Source of the DNA: Eucommia ulmoides
Lineage: Eukaryota > Streptophyta > Magnoliopsida > Garryales > Eucommiaceae
Direction: 5' to 3'
Assembly: GCA_016647705.1 (NCBI GenBank)
Contig: CM028327.1
Location: 6,457,726 to 6,521,725, forward strand
Length of the DNA stretch: 64,000 nucleotides
The notes beneath the pieces are model-generated. The model had not been told where the DNA came from and ran no database searches. It worked only from the letters and a program-made list of their open reading frames with translations. The translations under genes were made by a program, and so were the position numbers. Of the stretch, positions 35,301-44,300 are shown piece after piece. Positions within the stretch are counted from its first letter, which is position 1. Each line of letters opens with the position of its first letter.

Positions 35301-38300
35301 AGATGATGTCGCACGTGGGAATATTAGTGAGCCACGAAGGCATTCTGTTTCTAGTGCAATTGGATCATCAAGAAGAAGACCAAACCCACAATCTTCAAAT
35401 TCCGAAGAACATGATGACATGGCAAACCGCTTTGGTTTGCTTGGAGTTGGAGGATACGGATATGGATATCAAGAGGATAATTATCATCAGTGGCCTCAAC
35501 CACAACCATATCCTTACCTTTATTATCCCTCCTCGGAATATGTTTCGGCACCACATTATGTGGGTATGAGTCCTTTAGGATGCCCACAACCTCCTGCTAC
35601 TAGATACTCATATCCACCACCACCTTCTTACCAATACGGTATCCCTCCTCCACATCAAGAGAGCTCGAGTTCTACTTTCGGTTACTACGAAGAAAGAGCA
35701 GAATCTAGCGGTACCGGTGGTAGTGGCCCTAGCAACACCATTTATGATCATTGCACCTTTAACTAATTTGGTAGTTATGGTGCTGCAGAACAAAATCAGA
35801 GTGGTGATCATGCCGATGCCGACTATGAAGAGCATGCGCGCAATTCGTTTTGGTATTGATAATTTTATGAGTGTATTGTTTTTGTAATATGATGTACAAG
35901 TACAATTTACTCTTTTATTATGTTTGTATAATATATTTTTATTAAATATTATGTGCATCATCTTATTCTTTTAAGATTGTTAAGTACGACGGTTTTTTCG
36001 TATTTTTTATATCTTTATTGTGTTGTATATAACCCTAAAATGTCATAATACCTATTATAATGTGTTTATTAAAGGTTAAATGAGCGAAACAATTACTCTT
36101 ATTGAGTTTTTGAGGATGTTCTAGTGATTTTAAAAAATTCACGACCGTTACGGCCGATTCCCGTTACGGACAAACCGATACTCCCGATACCGTTACCGTT
36201 ACGTAACCCGATACCGCGATTTAAAACCTTGGTCCGAGGGAACTGGAAGTACTACTACAATGGAAATCGTTACCTCCTTTTGAAGCCACTTGGGAAGATT
36301 ATCATTCCATTTTGAGGCAGTTTCTGGATTTTCACCTTGAGGACAAGGTGAAGGTTTGGGCGGCGGGTAATGATAGGCCCCCAGTGAGATTTACTTATTC
36401 CAGGCGCAAAGGGCAGTTGGGCAATTAGGGCAATGGAATCTATGCAATGGGGCAATCGGTTGGGATGGGAATATTATTTAGATTTGTTGTATTTTCTGTA
36501 GCAAGTTTGTTGGGAATATTTTCTGTTAGTAGGTTGTTAGACGTTGGAGGGATAGCTCCTTTTAAGGAGAGAGAAGAGAAAAGAGAGGGTATGAGATTAT
36601 TATTATGAAGTGAGCTTTGCTCTTGAGAAGAGTCCGAGTCTCTCGAATACTTGGAGAGAGTTTATCCCATTACCATTTCCATTTCAGTATTTCTTCAATA
36701 AAATTCCCATTCAATTCCATTTTCATTTCAATTAATTGGTTTGAGCTTATCAGATACTTGCTTCTTTTATAACACTCACCACAAAAACTTCTCTTGGCAC
36801 CCTATCATAAGCCTTTTCTAGGCCCAATAAAACCATATGCAAACCTTCTTCTCTTTTCATATTTCTCCATCAATCTGCAAGCCAATGCAGATTCCTAAAC
36901 CTTCTAAAATGAGTTACAACATCACTACAAAACTCTCCCAACCTTCTCATTGACTTCAACTTTTGAAGGCACTTTTGGGCTCCATCAATTCCTCTTTCTA
37001 AGCAGTCTGACAGGATCCAGTTTATAGAATCACTTGCCTATCAGCATTCCATTTTACAATTTCCCCAGAATTCAAATCACGCAACTAGTTGCCCTGATAA
37101 TTGGTGTTTGATATATATGAACTTATAAACACTATTGCTATTCGCTTTGTTCACTTATCTTCCCTTTCAATTTCTATCCAATTGCTTGATTTTCAAAACA
37201 ACCAACTAAAGCAGCCATGCTCGTGTATTGAAGTTTTTCCCTCCCACTATGGTTTTGAACAAATTTCACTTTACTGGGTTAATTTTAGTTCCATTGTTAT
37301 TTTTCGTTTCTTCATATCTTCCTTCTTCGTCCTTTACTGCACATCCACCAACACAATCACAGACCACCGCCACCAACACCTAGCACCGCTATAATGAACT
37401 CATCTTGTCGGTTAGGTTGTTCGTTGGCGTGCAGGATGCCTTCGTTTTCAACATCTTTTGCTTCATCTATAGACCCAAGCTTCAATTCATCTCCGTTAAC
37501 CTTATCACCGATCTGTCTCCCACCTGTATTCAACTTCAAAGAGTCATGCCTCAATCACCGTCTTAGTCTGTACATTTTTCAATCAATAGGCTTCAATTGA
37601 TAGGTCTGGCCAAAGAGATTGAACACTTGGCTGTTAGTGACGACGAACTCCGTGGCTCTGATCGGGATTCGGGACAGTGGAGACTGAGTTGATTATAACT
37701 TGTGGCAGAGGCTTTTCAGCATCTTCCTGCCTCCAAAGAATCTCATGTTCAATTCATCACTCTCCAACTCCAAATCCGACATTGATTCCTCTCCTCTGCC
37801 AATTCTGGAGCAACAACTGCCCCTCACAAGATCAAGCCTCTGATTAAGGTTGCAGATTGTGGTTGCTTGATCTCGGCAAGGCATCTTTCTACCCCAGCAG
37901 AAATATGCCCTTGATATTCTTTAGGACACCGGGATGGTTTGATGTAGACCTGCTTTTACTCCTCTGGATCAAAACCTTAAGTTAACAACAAACTCGAGAG
38001 AATTATTATCAGATCCATCGGTCTATCAACAGCTTGTGGGTCGCCTCATCTATCTGACTAATACAAGGTCAGATCTTACATATGTTATCAGTGTTGTGAA
38101 CCACTTTATGCACTTATCACATACACCACACTTGGATGTTGTCTACCATATCCTTCGGTACCTCAAATCATGTCGTGGTCTTAGCCTCTTTTATGTAACA
38201 AGAACACAGGAAGAACTCTCATGCTTTACCGATGCCGACTACGCAGGATCAAAGGACGATAGACATTCGATCTCTGGTCTATGCACTTTTCATGGAAAAC

Positions 38301-41300
38301 ACCTAATCTCGTAGAAGAGTAAGAAACAATATGTAGTGTCTTGATCGTCTGCTGAAGCTGAGTATTATGCCAAGGCTCAGGGTACATGTGAACTCCTTTG
38401 ACTTCGTTCCTTTTTTACAGAGCTAGGACTTCCCGTAAGAAACTCTTCTAAGCTATTTTGTGACAAGTCCACCATAATGCTATCCTCGGACTCAATTCTC
38501 CATGAAAGAACGAAACACATTGAGGTGGATATCCATTTCATTTGTGAGAAAGTCCGAGCAGGAATCATCACACCTACCTTCGTCCAATCTTCTGAATAAG
38601 TTGCTGATACGTTCAACAAGTCCACATGACCATCTCTTCTTCAGTCAGCTATTGGCAAGCTAAGACTCATCAACATTTTCGCCCCTGCTTGGGGGGGAGT
38701 GTTGAAATATAATTTAGATCATCAATACCCAACTCCTCAACCACCTTTCATGAATGTACCAACCACTCTTCATTAATCTCCTCAACTACTATCTCCTCAA
38801 TTACTTCTATTTATTGTTCCATACATTATGTATATATATGTAATTGTTCAATATGAAATGATAAGGAAATATATTCTCTCTCTTCAACATATTTCTCTTC
38901 TATTCCTATACATCCTTTATGTTGAAATATAATTTGGATCATCAATATACAACTCCTCAACCACCTTTCATTAATGTAGCAAACACCCTTCATTAATCTT
39001 CTCAACTACTATCGCCTCAACCACTTCCATTTATTGTTCCATAGATTATATGTATATATATGTAATTGTTCAATATGAAATGATAAGGAAATATATTTTC
39101 TCTTCAACATATTTCTCTTCTATTCTTATATCCTTTATGGTATCAAGAGCCATTATTATTAATTTTTTTTACCACCCAAACCCTGCCAACCACCACCACC
39201 AGCCGCTGCAGATTGCATACTGACAAAACTTAATTTTTTGATGTCAAAAATCTTTTGTAGAGGGAGCCATGGAGAGGGAGCAAGACCAGACATGAAATTT
39301 TCTCTCTCTCACACTAAGGCATCTCTCTATCCCAAATTTGGGCAAGTTATATAACAAAGTGGGTGGTGGTGCATTGATGATCTTTAGTGGTTGAGAAAGT
39401 GGTGTATTAATGAGGTGATTGAACATTAAATGCAAATCTTAGACTTAGATTTGATCATTAAAGCATGCATTAATGGATGATGGTTTGGATAATCTCTAAC
39501 ATCCCCCCTCAAACTCAAGGTGGTATATTGGATTTCACCTTGAGTTTGGAAAGTAGAGTGTTAAGAATTCGCGAAGTCGAACATTGCCACGGCACAAAGG
39601 GCATTGAGCTTGAAAACCGCGGGACAAAGAGGCCGTGAAATTGGACAGCCGTGAGACAAAGAGGCCGCGTGTTGGAAGACGCGGGACATAGGGCCACGAG
39701 CTTGAATACCGCACGGGACAAAGGGCCGTGAACTTGGAAAGTTGCGGGACATAGGGGCCGTGAGCTTGAAAGGCCACGGGACAAAGGGCCGCGAACTCAG
39801 AAAGTTGCGGGACATAGAGGCCGCATACTTGAAGATGTGGGACAAAGAGACCACGAGCTTGGAAAGCCGTGAGACAGGGGTCGCGTACTTGAAGACGCGG
39901 GACATAGGGGTTGCGAGCTTGAAAAACCACGAGACAAAGGGCCGCGAACCTGAAGATGAGGGACAAAAAGGCCACGAGCTTGGAAAGCCGTGGGATAAAT
40001 GGCCACAGACATAGAAAGCTGCGAGATAAAGGGGCCGCGCACTTGAAAATCCGCAGGACAAATGGGCCCGTGAGCAGCGGTGGGCCAGCCGCAGGAACAG
40101 GAAAAACAGCTGGAGAGCCACTAGACAACAGCAGCGACCGCGAGAAAGCAGTGGCAAAACAGCTTCCAGATAGTGGTAAAGTCGCCGGACCGTGGCGGGG
40201 CTACCGCAAGAGCGGGAAAAACACAGGACAACAGCGGCACCTATGAGGAAGGGCAGCAGCGAGGCTGGATTAGTGCCAGCGGCGGACAGAAGCAGTGCTG
40301 GCAGCAGTAGAACTCGCCGATTGAAGGCGTAAAATAAAATTGACAAAATAGGCAGCAAAATTCACCAAAATGAAAGATAAAAAACTGAACAAATATCATG
40401 GGCGGAAGCAAATGACAATTAGGAAGGATCAATAGGCTCTTGATACCATGTTGAAATTGATGGGAAAAGAAACTAGAGAAGAAATTAATGAAATGAAATG
40501 GAGAAATATTATATATTGAGAAGGATTTTAATGGACTACATTGTTACATATGTTATTCCTTCTTTTATCACATCTAAACAACCATATATATATATAACAA
40601 AGTGGGAGGTGGTACATTGAAAATCTTTGGTGGTTGAGAAGGTGGTGTATTAATAAGGTGGTTGAACATTAAATGCAAATCTTGGACTTAGGCTTGATCA
40701 TTAATGCATGCATTAATAGAGGGTTGTTTGGATGATCTTTAACATTATCATTACGATTTATCTCAAATTAGATGGTCTTGATTAATACCAAAAAAATGGC
40801 GAAATAGAGTCAATTGATGCCGTATGGCTCAAACTCTACTGCGTTGACGATACTGTAGGGGAGGTCCTGCGGTAAAATAGCTCATGTTTCTATCGATTCA
40901 CATGAGATCATCAAATGATACAAGTCTTGGATAAGAATCTACAACGCAAAGGAAGAAACTCTATGTAACCTTTACACCTTAAGGAACTATTTCAATATGC
41001 ATTCAACCAATTATGCAAATGCACCCCTTCTTGTACATATTATGGTAAAAATGCATAGAGTTGATCAAATTAGTAGTTGGTGCCTTCTATTGCTTATAAA
41101 GTGCTCGACTTCTAGTTCTTTTTTGCCTCTTCTAAAGCCAATACATATAAAGGCAGAAATGCATATTGTCAGTTTGCGGGGCAACCATGAGTTCTCATAC
41201 AAAAGGTGAAAACCGTTCTACATGTTAAGTTAGTTTGGATTTCTAGAGTGGTATTTTTGTAATTATTCAACTTGGCCTTCAGATAGTCATGAGACTTGTA

Positions 41301-44300
41301 CTAGAGGTTCAAACAGTTTGTCGATATGTTTTTTGCCCTAAAAAATGGTCATTATGTGGCATCGGGCGTAATGATGTCCATTGCCCTCACTTAGTAAAAA
41401 TTGCTTAACGTACTATATGGAAAAAGTCTTGGAGTACTGCCAACCAGCTCCTTATGCCATCTTCCCAGCATTAAGAAAGCATCCTATGGGCAACCACGGG
41501 CCCAGCTCCTGACACATCAAAGAAGATTCTTTGGTCTCTATATGGTCTGGGAGCCTTGTAATTTTTTTTGGTTTCACGGTAAAGTGTGTCCGGGCCAACT
41601 TATGCGTACCTCAACTAATCACCTGCTTGGGAGATCTTAAGGGCCCAATCCACATCGGTCTGGTACATTCCGGATTACATTCAAGATTTGATTCCTAGAG
41701 TATTTCCCAAGAGAGTCGAACCCTAATTGACAAGGAACTGGAGCACTTCCCCTTGCCAACCGGACTAACACCTCTTCGGTTGGGAGCCTTGTAAATAATA
41801 CTCTTGGAAAGGTCTACAACCAGTAATGTATCCCAGGATTCCCAGCATTAAGTGAGTATCCAAGGGGCAACTCTGGGCCCAATTCCTGACACCTCAACGA
41901 GAGTGTCTTCAGTCTCTATATGATATGGGAGCCTTTTAATCAATACTCTTGCAAAGGTGAAGGTCTATGACCGGTAATACGTGCATGTCTCTCAATAAAG
42001 TTTTGGGTGTCTTTCCATGTGTCCCTTGCTATACCATTTTAGGGAATTAATGTGTTGAACCAATTGGGCTATCGAGATGTTACAGGGATCTCGAGTGCCA
42101 ACTTGTTGACTAGATTGGGGTTAACCTTGTCTACAATAGTCTATGGCTTAGGGCATGCGCTTGTGGGCAGCACCGTGGATGGATACAAACAAAATCATAG
42201 ACTGGTACATTGCTCCACTACGCAGGGGGATCATACCTCGTGCTCATCAGGATGCACACTAATGAATCTCAGTACACAAGAAGCGTGTCGGTTAGATTGG
42301 GTTTGTTCCACAAGGAAAAGAGCCTCTCGATAAGTAATTGTGGAGTGACAAAGTCTGGTGGCCACAAGAAGGGAACAATACACTTTCACTAAGAAACTTC
42401 TAGAGATGAACGAGATGAAATCGAATTTGCAGAAAATTCGGATGTTTTTTGGCTTACATTCATCTACAGGTACGTCAGGTGCCATACGCGTCTTAAATCA
42501 CTACGCCTAAAAAGTTTGGACCACGACAAATAACAAATACATGGGCTCTAGTGATTCTTCATAGCCCTCGTAATACAACCACCCCTAAATACAGATTCAT
42601 ATTGTGTACCTGGCTAGGTGTGTTTGACATGTGTCCAAGTCTTTGTCTCAGTTGATCATCACTAAGGTCCGAGCTGAACATATCATCGTCACCCATGTAC
42701 GAACAAAGGGAATGATATCTGCAAGGCATGTCTTTGAAATTACAAGCAATTATACGAAACAATCACAACCCAAAGAATGTATAACTAGGTAATTTGACTA
42801 TTACGATTTACATAATCTATGCACACACACATAATATATATATGATGGTTGTGTATGTCTCACCTATCTGCTGTAATTGGGGAATCAGAATTTGCTTCCC
42901 TGGGCATTAATTCAGATCCTCGGCCTTCACTTATCATTTTAGAAGCTAAATCAATCATAGCAGCAGTTTCGGGGAGGGTCGCTCTGTACTCTCGGTCACT
43001 AACAGGGGCCTGAAAAATCAAATCAACACCATGACTAAAGCTGCAAAGTAAAGGGGAGATGCTATAAAGAGAAAACTGTTTCATCTCCAAGAACCAAATA
43101 TATGCAAGTACTGATAAAGAAGCGCACATATTCTAAATTGGCTTAATAGATATGCATGATGCACAATTCTACTCCAATTATTGCAACATCGGCTTCAGAC
43201 ATATCATCAGATTTGAATTAGGATGAAGTTTAGATTGATACCTGCAAAATGGCTGCACGAACAGCTCTAGAGCATGCAGCATTCGTACGCAGGTAATAAA
43301 CAATATCCTGAATATCAGAGAAAATCAGCTAAAATGATCCTTCAAAAGTTCAAATGTTATACGTACCATTAACTAAGATGCTTGCAAGTCTGAAGGAAAC
43401 TAAATATTCACCTGACAACCAGTGCTATGCCCGAGTAGAACCACGCCTTCAGAATCTTCCTTGTTTATCAAGTAACTGATCAATTGATCCAATTCCATGG
43501 CATCCTTCAAGTGTATATATAACTTAGTATTGTGCATTTTAGAGACAAACAATTTTAACCATCCAAATTATAAAAGGTTATGAAAAAGGAAACACATTTT
43601 GGACCCCCAACCCCACAAAAATAAATAAATAAAGAGGAAAAAATAAAAGAATTTGGAAGCACCTATTTCCAGAAATCCCAATGAAACCCTATTTAAACCT
43701 GACATGAATGAGGTTGAGGCAAGGAAAACAGGAAGTTACTTGTTTCAAGCTTGAGATGCCATATCCACTGTATGAAGACGAGAGCAGAAACTGAACCAAC
43801 GACCATTTTTCTTTCTCCAAAGCAATTGCTAGTGGTTCCAAATATCTGCAGCATTAAGATCACCCAGTTTAGGGACTATAGAAACTAATGCACGCAGCCT
43901 TCTTTTCAGATTTTCACCATGAACTGGCATTTATCAGGCAATTCGTCAACAAGAGAGAGAGACTTAATGTGCTTAATAGCAGGTTGTTTCAAGTGAAAAC
44001 GACTTAATAGCCGGTAATTACAATCGTTCAAAGAAGCTAGCAAATAGCATTGCTTAAAATTGACAGAATTCAACAAAATTACTGGACAAACTTGGACAAA
44101 ATTACTTCATGCACTTGATTACTTCTATATTTTGATTGAAAAAATGATGAAAGAGGCTGTTAGAAATTTAAGGCCTAGTCATTATATGCATCAAAACCCA
44201 ATATCAGTGCACGCACACTACACATTTAAACACCTTAATGACAATGTGGCATAAGCCTAAAACAACAAGACTTGTTGTCGCTCTCTCCCAAGAGAAGGTG

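Larger units (their letters stand above)
31817..36231 (+). mobile_element. Autonomous-type hAT transposon
   Basis: 4415 bp. Ends are CAGGGTTTTAAATATCGG and CGCGATTTAAAACCTTG, an imperfect ~13-bp inverted repeat. The 8-bp duplication is GTCCGGGG (31809-31816) against GTCCGAGG (36232-36239), one mismatch. It encodes a broken BED-DUF659-hATC transposase. Subterminal CGGCCGTTACGG-type repeats are shared with 29935-30801. The insertion splits the chromodomain of the host retrotransposon; on either side the frame reads HGSP and [10 protein letters not shown]. Confidence 0.93.
26024..36752 (+). mobile_element. Chromovirus (Ty3/gypsy with chromodomain), inserted in the LINE, carrying two hATs
   Basis: LTRs at 26024-26403 and 36371-36752 start TGATAGGCCCC and end GAGCTTATCA. 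The flanking 5-bp duplication is GATAT (26019-26023) against GATAC (36753-36757). The primer site TGGTATCAAGAGC is of the initiator-Met type. Gag, protease, reverse transcriptase, RNase H, integrase and a C-terminal chromodomain follow in order. Short ~380-bp LTRs plus a chromodomain suggest a Reina-like lineage (inference). Frames carry a few stops and shifts, fewer than in the element at 303. Two hAT insertions (29935-30801 and 31817-36231) break the integrase and the chromodomain. Confidence 0.93.
24229..42609 (-). other. 18.4-kb intron 7 of the DUF1749 gene
   Basis: Bounded by donor GTACAC at 42609 and acceptor CTGCAG at 24231-24229. Exons on both sides are phase 0 and keep the protein frame. 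The length is due to LINE, Ty3/gypsy, hAT, copia and another LTR element. Confidence 0.85.

Noticed and set aside
26024-36752. Endogenous pararetrovirus
   Set aside because: LTRs, target duplication, integrase and chromodomain identify a Ty3/gypsy retrotransposon; no movement-protein or viral coat region is seen.
39535-40358. 265-codon and 197-codon minus-strand frames with repeated Pro/Cys/Phe/Leu peptides
   Set aside because: They arise from the ~32-bp tandem array and overlap in several frames with the same style of peptide, which argues against a selected reading frame.
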